The notes under the pieces: model-generated
Told to the model about the DNA's origin: nothing
What the model saw: the letters and a program-made list of their open reading frames with translations, nothing else
Database searches by the model: none
In this document: positions 8,068 to 19,096 of the stretch, in pieces
Position numbering within the stretch: position 1 is the first letter of the stretch
How the letters are laid out: every line of letters starts with the position of its first letter
Position numbers and translations under genes: made by a program
Assembly: GCF_900113175.1 (NCBI RefSeq)
Contig: NZ_FOOK01000013.1
Span: forward strand, 1-64,000
Direction: 5' to 3'
From: Planifilum fulgidum
GTDB taxonomy: Bacteria; Bacillota; Bacilli; Thermoactinomycetales; DSM-44946
Length of the DNA: 64,000 bases

Positions 8068-11000
8068 GTGATCAAGCGAATAAAAACAATGATGTCCGTC
8101 GTGACAACGATTGCACTTTCCATCTCCCTGCTGCCGGCATTCGGGAAAAATCCAACCGCCGCGGCGGAAGGGTTGGACGACAATATCCACTGGAACGAGC
8201 TGAAGCATGACACCCGCGACCCGCTCTTCCGACATCCCTTCGGCGCCGTTCCGGCCGGAGAAGCGGTTCGTCTCCGGATGCAGACCAAGGCCGGGGATGT
8301 GGAGTCCGTAAAGCTGATTCTGTGGGACGACTTGAAAAAAAAGCAATCCGTCCATCCGATGACGCCGGTCGGCACCTCCCCGGACGGTCTGTTGGAATAT
8401 TGGGAGACGACGGTCTCATCGGACCGGCCCACGGTGTTCTGGTACCACTTTGAACTCCAGGACGGCAGCCGCATCGTCCGTTACGGGGACCAGCCCGAGC
8501 AGGACGGAGGCATCGGCGAGCCCACCGACGGCCATCCGCACGACTTTCAGCTGACGGTTTACGACCGGGATTTCCGGACCCCCGACTGGTTCAAGCTGGG
8601 AATCACCTATCAGATTTTCCCGGACCGCTTTTACGACGGCGATCCCTCCAACAACCGCGCCGCCGACGGCCGGGGCAGCCGGGGGGATGCGCCCATCGAA
8701 CACCGAAAGTGGGGACAGCTGCCGGACAATCCCGATCTGTCGGACCTTCCCGGCTATGACGGGGACGGTATCTGGAGCAACGACTTCTACGGCGGAGACC
8801 TGGCCGGCATCCGAAAGAAGCTGGACTATCTGGAATCCCTCGGCGTCAAGACCCTCTATCTCAACCCCATCTTCGAGGCGACCAGCAACCACAAATACGA
8901 CACGGCGGACTACGAGCGGATCGACCGGATGTTCGGGACGAAGGAAGAATTTGAACTCCTGGCCCGGGAGGCGAAAAAACGGGGCATGCACATCGTTCTC
9001 GACGGGGTGTTCAACCATGTGGGGGACGACAGCAAATATTTCGACCGGTACGGCAAATGGAGCGACCCCGAGAATCGTCCCGAGGAGATCGGCGCCTGGT
9101 GGGCCTGGAAGCTGAAAAAGGAGGGGAAGTGGAAGGAGCACTACGCCTCCCCCTGGGAGTCCTGGTTCCACATCAATGACGACGGTTCCTACGAGGGGTG
9201 GTGGGGATACGACAGCCTGCCGGTGATCCGGGCGCCGGAGGGAAGCGAGCTGAATGTGAAGAGTTTCGCCGACTTCATCATCCGAAACGACAATTCCATC
9301 ACCCGCCGCTGGATCCGGGCGGGGGCGAGCGGTTGGCGGCTGGATGTGGCCCCGGAAGTGGCCCGCGATTTCTGGCAAGCCCTGCGCGCCCATCTGAAGG
9401 GAGATCAGCGGGGGGACCTGAACCCGCCCAACGGCGAACCGATCCTGATCACGGAAAACTGGAACGACGCCACCTACGACCTTTTGGGAGACACTTTCGA
9501 CTCGACGATGAACTACCGATTCCGCAACGCGGTGATCGCGTTCATGCTGGACGAGCCCTTCGACGACACGGATGTCCGGCACCGCCCGATCGACGCCGCG
9601 GAACTGGATAACCGTCTGATGGATATCTACGAATCATACCCCCGGGAAGCCTTTTACGCGATGATGAACCTGATGGGCTCCCACGACACGATGCGAATGA
9701 TGAAGGTGTACGGCGATGTGGAGAAGGACCATCCGCTCACCCCCGCCGAGCAGAAGGGATGGTCCGACGAGCGGGTGGCCGAAGCCAACCGCCTGGCCCG
9801 TCAGCGGGTCAAGCTGACCGCCCTGCTCCAGATGACCTATCCGGGCTCGCCGACCATCTACTACGGGGACGAGGCGGGATTGACCGGATTTGACGATCCC
9901 GACGACCGGCGCACATATCCCTGGGACAATCCCGACACGGACCTGCTGGAACACTACCGGCGGCTGGCGAGAATCCGCCAGCAGCATCCGGTCCTCATCA
10001 CCGGCGACCTGACCACCCTGCACGCCGAAGGGGACACTTACGTCTTCGGCCGCAAAATCACCGGCGGCAAAGACGCCCTGGGCAACAGCGAATACATCGT
10101 CAACTACGAAACCGGGGAAAAGCGGAAAGTGACGGACGGCGCCGCCGTGATCGCCATCAGCAAATCGGGGGGCGTCCGGGAAGTGGAAGTCGGATCCTTC
10201 ATCCGGGACGGGGTTCTGTTTCGGGACGTGTGGAACGACCGGGAATACCGGGTGGAGGGCGGCAAGCTGCGGATCGAGCTGCAGCCGATGGACGGAGCCA
10301 TTCTGATCGCCGCGCCGGGGCAGGATCTCACTCCCCCGCCGGAGGTGGAGCGGATCCGGGCCACGGGCAAGGACGGACAGGTGCACCTGACCTGGCATCC
10401 GGTCCGGGATGCGAAGCGCTATGAAATCCTGCGCAGCCCGATCGACGGGGGATACGAGGTCAAGGTGGGGGAATCGAAGGGCGCCTCCTTCACCGACCGG
10501 ACGGTAAAAAACGGACAACGCTACCACTACCGCATCATCGCCGTCGACGCCGCCGGCAACCGGAGCGAGTCCGGAGCCGCCGTTTCGGCGGTTCCCCATG
10601 CGCCGATCCAGTCGGCGGTCAACCGGACGCCGAAATCGGATGATCATGTCATCGGCTTCGAAAGGGAAATCACCGCAATCGGTCAAGTGACCGTCACAGG
10701 GGTGACCGGCCGGGACCGGCCCAGCCCCCAGGTCCTGGCGGAGGTGGGCTTCAAACACGAACGGGACAAAGCGTTCACTTGGCAAACCGCCCGGTTCGAC
10801 CGGTCCGTGAATAAGGCGGATCAGTACACGGCGACCTTCCCCCCCGACCGGCCGGGAACCTGGAAGGTGGTTTTCCGCTTCTCCACCAGCCTGGGGGAAA
10901 AGTGGACAGAAACGCCCGTCGTGCGCGTCACCGCAGTTCCCTCCGACGACCGGGAAGCGCCGCCGGCCCCCGTTCTGCACCAGCCGCACCAGCAGTCCCG

Positions 11001-11844
11001 GCAGGTGGCGCTGAAGTGGGATCCGGTAAAGGCCGATGACCTGGCCTTCTACGAGGTGGAGCGTCAGACGGTGACCGAGGGAAGGAGGGGCGAATGGCAG
11101 CGAATCGCGAGAGTCGGCGCCGATCAGACCGCCTACACCGACACCACCGTGGAAAACGGAACCACCTACCGCTACCGGGTGCTCGCCGTGGACACCTCCT
11201 TCAACCGGAGCGAAAGCAATCCGGTCCAGGTGACGCCGAAGGAAACGCCGGTGCGGGTCACCTTCCGGGTGAAGGTGCCCGAATACACCGGAACCGACCA
11301 CCCGGTCCGCCTCGCGGGCACCTTTCCGCAGGCCGAGTGGAACCCGGGTGCCGAAGAGCTCAAAATGGCCCATGTGGGCGACAACACATGGGAAAAGTCG
11401 CTGGAATTGATGGAAGGGACCCGGATCGAATACAAATACGCCCGGGGCAGCTGGGACCGGGTCGAAAAGGGGGAATACGGCGAGGAACTGCCCAACCGGA
11501 CCCTCGTCGTGAAAAGCGAAGGGGACGGCCGAATGCTCGTCACCGACGAAGTGAAGCGTTGGCGGGACATTCCCCTCCACATCTACGAACCGGCCGACGG
11601 CACCCGGACCGGTCAGGCGCGCATCCTCCTCCGGGGAGACACCTACAGGGAGGCGGAGCTGACGGTCAACGGGGAGACACGGATTCACGAGGGCGGTCCC
11701 TTTGAACGATCCATCCCCCTCTCCGCCGGTGAAAACGCGATCGTCGTCCGCGTCGCCCCCGCCGACCCCGACGGACGCGGCCTCGATCCGGGACAGGTCG
11801 CCGAACTGACCACAGAGGTGCGCATCCGGGTCATCCGGGAATAG
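8068..11844 (+). CDS. Secreted multidomain GH13 alpha-amylase/neopullulanase-like enzyme
   Basis: The 1258-residue protein has a signal peptide (about 1-33) and should degrade starch or pullulan outside the cell. An N-terminal beta domain of CBM34 type (about 40-165) precedes the GH13 barrel (about 180-640). All four catalytic regions are present: DGVFNH (near 312), GWRLDV with the nucleophile Asp (near 426), LITENW with the acid/base Glu (near 462), and GSHDT (near 538). Two fibronectin III-like modules follow (about 755-845 and 970-1060), with an extra beta domain between them. A CBM20-like starch-binding domain (about 1068-1170) and a last Ig-like domain complete the protein. GTG 8068 follows AAAGGGGG. 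A simple neopullulanase is about half this length. Confidence 0.93.
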   Translation: MIKRIKTMMSVVTTIALSISLLPAFGKNPTAAAEGLDDNIHWNELKHDTRDPLFRHPFGAVPAGEAVRLRMQTKAGDVESVKLILWDDLKKKQSVHPMTPVGTSPDGLLEYWETTVSSDRPTVFWYHFELQDGSRIVRYGDQPEQDGGIGEPTDGHPHDFQLTVYDRDFRTPDWFKLGITYQIFPDRFYDGDPSNNRAADGRGSRGDAPIEHRKWGQLPDNPDLSDLPGYDGDGIWSNDFYGGDLAGIRKKLDYLESLGVKTLYLNPIFEATSNHKYDTADYERIDRMFGTKEEFELLAREAKKRGMHIVLDGVFNHVGDDSKYFDRYGKWSDPENRPEEIGAWWAWKLKKEGKWKEHYASPWESWFHINDDGSYEGWWGYDSLPVIRAPEGSELNVKSFADFIIRNDNSITRRWIRAGASGWRLDVAPEVARDFWQALRAHLKGDQRGDLNPPNGEPILITENWNDATYDLLGDTFDSTMNYRFRNAVIAFMLDEPFDDTDVRHRPIDAAELDNRLMDIYESYPREAFYAMMNLMGSHDTMRMMKVYGDVEKDHPLTPAEQKGWSDERVAEANRLARQRVKLTALLQMTYPGSPTIYYGDEAGLTGFDDPDDRRTYPWDNPDTDLLEHYRRLARIRQQHPVLITGDLTTLHAEGDTYVFGRKITGGKDALGNSEYIVNYETGEKRKVTDGAAVIAISKSGGVREVEVGSFIRDGVLFRDVWNDREYRVEGGKLRIELQPMDGAILIAAPGQDLTPPPEVERIRATGKDGQVHLTWHPVRDAKRYEILRSPIDGGYEVKVGESKGASFTDRTVKNGQRYHYRIIAVDAAGNRSESGAAVSAVPHAPIQSAVNRTPKSDDHVIGFEREITAIGQVTVTGVTGRDRPSPQVLAEVGFKHERDKAFTWQTARFDRSVNKADQYTATFPPDRPGTWKVVFRFSTSLGEKWTETPVVRVTAVPSDDREAPPAPVLHQPHQQSRQVALKWDPVKADDLAFYEVERQTVTEGRRGEWQRIARVGADQTAYTDTTVENGTTYRYRVLAVDTSFNRSESNPVQVTPKETPVRVTFRVKVPEYTGTDHPVRLAGTFPQAEWNPGAEELKMAHVGDNTWEKSLELMEGTRIEYKYARGSWDRVEKGEYGEELPNRTLVVKSEGDGRMLVTDEVKRWRDIPLHIYEPADGTRTGQARILLRGDTYREAELTVNGETRIHEGGPFERSIPLSAGENAIVVRVAPADPDGRGLDPGQVAELTTEVRIRVIRE

Positions 11845-12062
11845 AGTTCGGAAGCGATAAAATACACCTGAAATCCGAAAAAACGGAAACAGCCGGAAAG
11901 GGGTGTGTCACTGAGCCCTTTGTCATGAGGCGAAACGAAGCGGCACACCCCCTCCGGATGAAACAACCTGGCGACGGGGGAAGCTCTCCCGCCCACCACC
12001 GGCGGCCAGCGACATTTTCTCCGATGGAACGCCGGATCATCGGTTTGAGCGTCCGGCGATTT

Positions 12063-12083
12063 CCACATTGCGGTGGTTTTTTT
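12063..12083 (+). terminator. Weak terminator after the amylase gene
   Basis: A CCAC/GTGG hairpin (12063-12066 with 12073-12076) is followed by seven T. A larger imperfect hairpin with GGGGTGTG and CACACCCC arms, without a T-run, lies about 150 bp earlier. The stem is short, so confidence is limited. Confidence 0.35.
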
Positions 12084-12121
12084 GTTTAAAAAATGGTTTG
12101 CATGATTCGCGATACGGGCCG

Positions 12122-13189
12122 TCATCGGGCGCCGATGCCGCGGCCCTCCATCTGACGCATCAGGTATTTCGCCGCCCGGATTCCCGCCACGTAAGCCAAA
12201 CCGCCGGCAATAAGCGCGCTGATCCAATTGAAACTGAACACAACGCCGACCAACACCGCCGGGATCAGCGGAATGCAAAATCCCCAAAAGAAGCGCGAAC
12301 TTCCGAACACAAACGCCTGACCGTTTTTCTCCAGCGGACTTTTTTCAAACAGCCGGAGGGCAAGCACTCCCAGCACCAGAAAAGCGGCGAAGAGGGCGGC
12401 CACATGACCCGTGTGGACACGGTCAACGGCATAGTTGGACAGATAGAAGAAAAGGTAAATATATTCAAGCCCATCCCGGATCCGCCCCAAAGCGGAATCC
12501 GGAAGGCCCATGGGCACCCCGAAAAATCCAATTGCATCCGCAAGCAACCAGTGAAGCTGAGAACAGAGAAGTCCCGCCCCCAAAGAGGCCACCCAATTTC
12601 CCGTGACAGCGGCAATCAAAAAGCCGAGGGAATAGAGGCTCAGCAAGTACGAAACGCAGTAAGCGAACCAGAACAGGGCCTCCGTCCAGGTATATCCCAC
12701 CGATTCAACCAGCCGCATCCCCAGGACGAACAGCAGGTTGACCGTCATCATCCCGATGATGGACACCGCGCCGAAGAAAAACTTGGTCACGGCAATCTCC
12801 CGCCGGCTGACCGGTGCCGCCGCCAAAAACTCCAGCGTGTTGGGGGTCCGCTCCCGGACGATCAACAGAATCCCCCACAACCACACGGCGACGGGAGCCA
12901 ATGGAAACAGCGGGCTGAAGCCCACGGCACTGCCCGACTCGGTAACTATCAACCCCTTGACCGCCCCAGCGACCTCGAAGGACCACGCATTCTCAAAACC
13001 GAACAGGGCCAACCATTGCCTGTCCACTTCGAGGATGCCCATCATCCCGCCGAATACCGTTTGCAACCACTCCAACATCGCCTCAATGACCGGTGTAAAA
13101 ATCACAAACAGAAAGAGGACCGCCAGCAGCCACCGGTTTTGCCGCCATTCCTTCCACAAAAGCCCCTTATTCAGCGGAAACAGCCCCAT
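12122..13189 (-). CDS. ABC-2 type transporter permease
   Basis: A 355-residue membrane protein with several hydrophobic segments (first at about 20-38) and the cytoplasmic loop GILLIVRERTPNTLEFLAAAPVSRREI (about 115-142, shown here only as a landmark), typical of ABC-2 permeases where the half-transporter contacts the ATPase. It overlaps the ATPase gene upstream by 23 bp, so the two are translated together and form one exporter. A YtrA-like GntR gene leads this pair, as in ytr-type operons that respond to cell-wall-active antibiotics. Substrate is unknown. Confidence 0.82.
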   Translation of the reverse strand: MGLFPLNKGLLWKEWRQNRWLLAVLFLFVIFTPVIEAMLEWLQTVFGGMMGILEVDRQWLALFGFENAWSFEVAGAVKGLIVTESGSAVGFSPLFPLAPVAVWLWGILLIVRERTPNTLEFLAAAPVSRREIAVTKFFFGAVSIIGMMTVNLLFVLGMRLVESVGYTWTEALFWFAYCVSYLLSLYSLGFLIAAVTGNWVASLGAGLLCSQLHWLLADAIGFFGVPMGLPDSALGRIRDGLEYIYLFFYLSNYAVDRVHTGHVAALFAAFLVLGVLALRLFEKSPLEKNGQAFVFGSSRFFWGFCIPLIPAVLVGVVFSFNWISALIAGGLAYVAGIRAAKYLMRQMEGRGIGAR

Positions 13190-14084
13190 CCTTCATCCCC
13201 TCCTTCTCCACGGTTCGGATGAACCACTCCTCCAGGCCGAGGCTCACCGTTTCCACATAAACCGGCCGGTGAGCCTTGACCGCCTCCAGGACCGTGTCAA
13301 ACCCGTTTCCGACCGTGAGCGTATACACCCTTCCCTGGCTCTCCACATGCAGAATTTCCGGCATCCTCCGAACCGCTTCCGGCAGCCCCTCCGGAAAGAC
13401 CGCCTGGATTTTGCGGGCTTCCTTTCTCAAGTCCTCCACCGTGCGGGTCAGCAGACACCTCCCCTTTTTCATGACGGCCACGTGATCGGCGATCCGCTCC
13501 AGATCCTCCAGCTGGTGGGTGGAGATCAGCACCGTCGTCCCGTGCTCGGCCACCTCCTCCAGCACCAACCCCAGCATCTGATGCTTCACCACCGGGTCCA
13601 GTCCGCCCGCCGGTTCGTCCAGGATCAACAGGCGCGGCCGGACCGACAGGGCGATGGCCAAGGCAAGCCGCGTTTTCATCCCCTTGGAGAGGGACAGGAT
13701 CCACCGGTTCCGGGGAAGCTGAAACCGCTCCAGCAGCTCCTCGCATCGCTTCCAATCCCAGTGGCGGTACAGGCGGGAGCACAACTGAAGCATCTCCTCC
13801 ACGCGGAAAGACGGGTACAAAACCGGCTCATCCGGCACGTAGCCCACCTGCTGGCGGACCTCCCCGCTTCCCTCGAAACAGTCTCTTCCCAGGATGCGGA
13901 CCGTTCCGGCCGTCGGCCGCAGAATGCCCATCAGCGTGCGTATCAGCGTCGTCTTCCCCGCCCCGTTGGGACCCACCAGACCGAACACGGCTCCTTCCGG
14001 AACGGTCAAATCCACCCCGTCCAAGGCGGTGACTCCATCAAAGATCTTGGTCAGCCCCTGCGTCTCAATCGCTAACCGGCTCAT
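13167..14084 (-). CDS. ABC transporter ATP-binding protein (YtrB-like)
   Basis: The 305-residue ATPase has Walker A GPNGAGKTT (about 37-45), the Q-loop, the signature LSLSKGMKTRL (about 131-141), and Walker B LLILDEPAGGLDP (about 152-164). The signature has SKG rather than SGG, as is frequent in YtrB/BcrA-type ATPases. A C-terminal extension of about 80 residues follows. It starts 4 bp after the GntR gene and overlaps the permease gene, so these three form one translational unit. Confidence 0.92.
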   Translation of the reverse strand: MSRLAIETQGLTKIFDGVTALDGVDLTVPEGAVFGLVGPNGAGKTTLIRTLMGILRPTAGTVRILGRDCFEGSGEVRQQVGYVPDEPVLYPSFRVEEMLQLCSRLYRHWDWKRCEELLERFQLPRNRWILSLSKGMKTRLALAIALSVRPRLLILDEPAGGLDPVVKHQMLGLVLEEVAEHGTTVLISTHQLEDLERIADHVAVMKKGRCLLTRTVEDLRKEARKIQAVFPEGLPEAVRRMPEILHVESQGRVYTLTVGNGFDTVLEAVKAHRPVYVETVSLGLEEWFIRTVEKEGMKDGAVSAE

Positions 14085-14088
14085 CCGA

Positions 14089-14484
14089 TCATCCCCTCCT
14101 CTCCCGGTACCACTCGCGGATGATCTCCTCCACCATCGCCAACACTTCCTCCTCTTCCATCTGCATGTAGTAAGCCTCCACCAGCACCTTCTCCAGCATT
14201 TCTCTCATTCTTCTTTTCTTCTCCTCCCGGTCGATGCTTCTCGCTTGGACCTCTGCGATAAAGCTCCCCCGCCCGCGGAGGGTTTCGATGATCCCCTCCC
14301 GTTCCAACTCCTGGTACGCCTTGGCGATCGTGTTGGGGTTGATGGCGATTCGGCCGGCCAGCTCCCGGACCGACGGGAGTTTATCCCCCGGGGCGAGAAT
14401 TCCCCGTGCCACCGCCTTCTTCACTCCGTCCACCAGCTGCTGATAGATGGGCACGTCGGAACGCGGATTCACGTCAAACCACAA
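14089..14484 (-). CDS. YtrA-family GntR transcriptional regulator
   Basis: A 131-residue GntR-type repressor with an N-terminal winged helix (about 8-75) holding PIYQQLVDGVKKAV, LPSVRELAGRIAINPNTIAKAY and the wing GRGSFIA. It has only a short helical tail, which defines the YtrA subfamily whose members usually control an adjacent ABC exporter. The TTG at 14484 was chosen because GGAGGTGA (14490-14497) lies five bases before it; the GTG at 14493 would overlap this SD. A palindrome of YtrA type covers the promoter of the whole transporter operon at 16884-16906 and is the likely binding site. Confidence 0.88.
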   Translation of the reverse strand: MWFDVNPRSDVPIYQQLVDGVKKAVARGILAPGDKLPSVRELAGRIAINPNTIAKAYQELEREGIIETLRGRGSFIAEVQARSIDREEKKRRMREMLEKVLVEAYYMQMEEEEVLAMVEEIIREWYRERRG

Positions 14485-14625
14485 GAGACTCACCTCCGTC
14501 GCACACCCTTAACAAACACGTCAGGAAGCCGGAGGAGACGCGAGATGTCTCACGGCGAAAATTCGCCACAGTCGCATCCCCTCCAACGGTCCCATCGAAA
14601 AACGCTCATCGGAAAGCGATTTTCA

Positions 14626-15861
14626 TCAGTGATTCAGCACATCTCTTCGCGTAAAGGTCAGAAAGGCGGGAATCATCGCGAGAAGCGTCCAGCATCCCAG
14701 CACGATCCATCCGGTGGAGAGGGACAAATCCGCCTGCAACTCCGCGGCCAAGCGTCCCGTCCAGTTGTTCAACAGATTGAGGTGAACGGTATACAGCCAG
14801 AAAATTTTTCCGCTGTTCACCGTTTGATACAGGATTTCACCGAGGATGATCATGGCGAAAGCGACGGCGGTGCTGATCATCGAATACCGGAACAGGACGG
14901 AACAGAGAAAGACCAAGGTCGCCACCGCAATCATCGCCAGGGCGAGAAACAGGCCGCCGCTCAAGATGTACGCGAACATGGGCACGATCGCCGCGCGGTC
15001 ATAATGGGGAATGCTCACCGTGTGCGGTTCCGCCGAAGAATCCGGTGAATCCACTTTTTCAAAGGTGTACGCGACATTCACGATCTTCGGCTGATCCCAG
15101 CCGTCCATGCCGTACAACGCGGCGTTCACCCCGAACATCAGCGCAAAAATGATGAACGTCAGAAGCACGGTGGCCAAAACGCTGACCACCCATTTTCCGC
15201 ACAGGATCTTCGCCCGGGAAACGGGGCGGATCAGCAGGAGCCTGATCGTTCCGGCGGTGGTTTCACCGGAAACGATATCGGCGACAAGGATCACGACCAG
15301 CATCGGCAAGAAAACCCGGGAAATGAGGTGGATCAGATCATCCATTTCCTGATAGGCTGTCTTCTTCCAACGGGGGGTGGGAGGAACACCGTTTTCCAGA
15401 TGGTACTTCAGTTCCATCAGGCGACCCTGTGCCATCGCCTCCCCCGCTTTGTCTCCGACTTTAGCCGCCTCCTTCATTTGCCGTTCCGTCTGGGCAATCC
15501 AATCCCGCACGACGGGTTGCCAATCATCGGAGGCCAACCTCTGTTCCTCCTTCAGCCGCTGCTTCAAATCGGCGATCTCCTGCTTGGCGCCTGCGATTTG
15601 CTCCTCCGGATCTTCCCCCTCCCGGGAGGAGTCGGGATTTTTCAACTCTTTCTCCCACGTCTTCAATTCCTGTTCGGCCTGTTCGATCCGTAGCTGCAAT
15701 TTCTCCGGCAAATCCCATTCCACCAAGTGCAAATAATTTTTATAGGAGTGCGCGCTCCAAGCGCACACCGCCAGCCCCGCCAGCAGAACGGCGATCCACA
15801 GCCGTCGGCGGCGCATCAGCTTCATCCACTCGTTGGCAACGACCCGTCCCAGCTCACGCAC
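14626..15861 (-). CDS. ABC-2 type transporter permease with large extracytoplasmic/coil insert
   Basis: The 411-residue permease begins with the typical ABC-2 start (MRELGRVVANEWMKLMRRRR), a first membrane helix, then a long charged coiled-coil insert (about 45-130, rich in E, K and Q). Five further hydrophobic segments follow, among them IFALMFGVNAALYG and FLALAMIAVATLVFLCSVLF. The insert resembles that of bacitracin or lantibiotic exporter permeases. The GTG at 15861 lies just after the restored stop of the ATPase gene, so the two are coupled. It forms the second exporter with the ATPase encoded upstream. Confidence 0.85.
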   Translation of the reverse strand: MRELGRVVANEWMKLMRRRRLWIAVLLAGLAVCAWSAHSYKNYLHLVEWDLPEKLQLRIEQAEQELKTWEKELKNPDSSREGEDPEEQIAGAKQEIADLKQRLKEEQRLASDDWQPVVRDWIAQTERQMKEAAKVGDKAGEAMAQGRLMELKYHLENGVPPTPRWKKTAYQEMDDLIHLISRVFLPMLVVILVADIVSGETTAGTIRLLLIRPVSRAKILCGKWVVSVLATVLLTFIIFALMFGVNAALYGMDGWDQPKIVNVAYTFEKVDSPDSSAEPHTVSIPHYDRAAIVPMFAYILSGGLFLALAMIAVATLVFLCSVLFRYSMISTAVAFAMIILGEILYQTVNSGKIFWLYTVHLNLLNNWTGRLAAELQADLSLSTGWIVLGCWTLLAMIPAFLTFTRRDVLNH

Positions 15862-16793
15862 CGGTCTTCACCCCTTTTCGGTCCCCTGCTCCGCCCCGTC
15901 CCCGGTAAGCTCCATGTAAAACTCCTCCAGGGGGACGGCTCAGCCGAATAAATGTCCACCCCGTTCAACACCAACAGGCGGATCAGCTCCTGAACCCGAC
16001 TTTCAGGGGCAAAGACACGAATCGACTGTTCGCCGGCCGCTTCAGCGCGCCATCCGTTCTGCTCGAGAAGGGCGAGCGCCGTCTCCGGACGGCTTGCACG
16101 GATCAAAATCGAGGAATCGCCGCGTTTGAGAAGCTCGGTGACGGACTTTTCCGTCACGATTCGGCCGTTCTTGATGATGGCCACCCGGTCGCACATCTGT
16201 TGGATTTCGCCCAAAAGGTGGCTGGAAACGAACACGGCGATGCCGGTGGAAGCGACTTTTCGCACAAGGCCGCGAAATTCGCGCATGCCGGCTGGATCGA
16301 GGCCGTTGGTCGGTTCATCGAGAACCAGCAGGCCGGGATTGCCGATCAGCGCCTGGGCCAGACCGAGCCGTTGCCGCATGCCCAGGGAGTAGGTTTTTAC
16401 CTTGTCGTCGATCCGCTCTTCGAGCCCGACCAGTTCCGCAAGCTCACCGATCCGCTGCCGCATTTCACGCCGGCCGACTCCCGCCAGGCGCGCGTAATGA
16501 ATCAGGTTTTGTCTCCCGGTCAGATAGGGGTAGGTCTCCGGGTTTTCCACGATCGCCCCCACGTGACGAAGCGCTTCGGCGCGCTCCTTCTGAACGTCAC
16601 AGCCCTTGATGCGTATCCTTCCGCTGCTCGGCTTCGCCAGGCAGACAATCATGCGGATCGTCGTGGTCTTCCCCGCGCCGTTCGGCCCCAGAAATCCGAA
16701 CACTTCGCCCTTTTTCACCGATAGGCTGAGGTTTGACACCACCTGTCGGGAACCGATGACCTTGGACACGTTCTCCAGCGTCAATACCTCCAA
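15822..16793 (-). CDS. ABC transporter ATP-binding protein, C-terminus frameshifted
   Basis: The ATPase is of BcrA type, with Walker A GPNGAGKTT, signature YSLGMRQRLGLA and Walker B LLVLDEPTNGLDP. TTG 16793 follows GGAGGAG by six bases and fits better than the earlier TTG at 16808. The last residues as read (from about position 15935 downward) are out of frame. In another frame the sequence gives LEEFYMELTGDGAEQGTEKG and a stop at 15868-15870, seven bases before the permease GTG. One lost C in the C-run near 15936 explains this. The ATPase core is intact, so the protein may still work, or the shift may be a sequencing error. Confidence 0.85.
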   Translation of the reverse strand: MEVLTLENVSKVIGSRQVVSNLSLSVKKGEVFGFLGPNGAGKTTTIRMIVCLAKPSSGRIRIKGCDVQKERAEALRHVGAIVENPETYPYLTGRQNLIHYARLAGVGRREMRQRIGELAELVGLEERIDDKVKTYSLGMRQRLGLAQALIGNPGLLVLDEPTNGLDPAGMREFRGLVRKVASTGIAVFVSSHLLGEIQQMCDRVAIIKNGRIVTEKSVTELLKRGDSSILIRASRPETALALLEQNGWRAEAAGEQSIRVFAPESRVQELIRLLVLNGVDIYSAEPSPWRSFTWSLPGTGRSRGPKRGEDRCVSWDGSLPTSG

Positions 16794-16883
16794 TAATATC
16801 TCCTCCAATCCCTTAAGCGGCAGCCCCTTTCACGGCGGTCCGAAGCTGGCTCTCCTCGCCGGCAGGTGTTTGGTTTGTATTAT

Positions 16884-16906
16884 GTGTACTATTTTAGATA
16901 GTACAC
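16884..16906. promoter_or_regulatory. Palindromic YtrA-type operator
   Basis: GTGTACTAT and ATAGTACAC form perfect 9-bp arms around TTTAG. Read on the minus strand it gives AGTGTA, 13 bases, TACAC, which matches the operator form I recall for Bacillus YtrA (AGTGTA-N13-TACACT). It covers the expected transcription start of the promoter at 16911-16939, the right place for repression. Confidence 0.75.
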
Positions 16907-16910
16907 TTAA

Positions 16911-16939
16911 AAGATACCAATTCCCTGTTTCTCCGTCAA
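16911..16939 (-). promoter_or_regulatory. Promoter of the ABC transporter/GntR operon
   Basis: Minus strand: -35 TTGACG (16934-16939), 17-base spacer, and -10 TATCTT (16911-16916). The start would fall near 16904, inside the palindromic operator. Confidence 0.65.
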
Positions 16940-17003
16940 GTCTGACCGCCTGATCACGAAGCCGGACAACATGGCCGATTTTCGCCCCGCACGTGCATAG
17001 CCG

Positions 17004-17036
17004 AAAAAAAGAAAAACCCCCGCGAAAACGCGGGGG
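17004..17036 (-). terminator. Intrinsic terminator of groES-groEL
   Basis: A perfect 8-bp CCCCCGCG/CGCGGGGG stem (17017-17024 with 17029-17036) is followed on the minus strand by TTTTTCTTTTTTTC. Confidence 0.93.
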
Positions 17037-17075
17037 AAGGGTTGGAGGTGCCGATATGCCGATGGAAAGGCGGAA

Positions 17076-18728
<1,653 letters not shown>

Positions 18729-18757
18729 TTAATGAAACTGCAGACGGCATCGCCGGA

Positions 18758-19045
18758 TCACTGCTCGACGATCGCCAACACGTCACTTTCCCGCAGGATG
18801 AGGTATTCCTTGTCGCCCACTTTCACTTCCGTGCCCGCATATTTGGAGAAGATGACGCGATCGCCCACTTTCACTTCCAATTCGATTTTCTGACCGTTTT
18901 CCCAACGGCCGGTACCGACGGCGACCACACGTCCTTCCTGCGGTTTTTCCTTCGCCGTATCGGGAAGAACGATCCCGCTAGCAGTCTTTTCTTCCTTCTC
19001 GATCGCTTCCAGCACGATACGATCACCCAACGGCTTGATCGTCAC
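18758..19045 (-). CDS. groES: Co-chaperonin GroES
   Basis: A 95-residue protein of the GroES fold with the start [13 protein letters not shown], the mobile-loop region with the conserved hydrophobic tripeptide IVL ([16 protein letters not shown], about 21-36) and the [12 protein letters not shown] region. It caps the GroEL ring. GTG 19045 follows GGAGGG by seven bases. First gene of the heat-shock operon, preceded by promoter and CIRCE. Confidence 0.99.
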   Translation of the reverse strand: MTIKPLGDRIVLEAIEKEEKTASGIVLPDTAKEKPQEGRVVAVGTGRWENGQKIELEVKVGDRVIFSKYAGTEVKVGDKEYLILRESDVLAIVEQ

Positions 19046-19096
19046 TGGAGACCCTCCTTTTCCGCAAGAGGTAGATAAATCTTCGCAAACGCGTTG

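Noticed and set aside
9634-11688. A 684-codon minus-strand frame inside the amylase gene
   Set aside because: The amylase on the other strand is supported by motifs throughout; this is a GC-driven antisense frame.
14554-14567. GGCGAA-AA-TTCGCC palindrome between permease and GntR gene as a second YtrA operator
   Set aside because: The sequence does not fit the GTGTA-N13-TACAC form, and no promoter is visible beside it.
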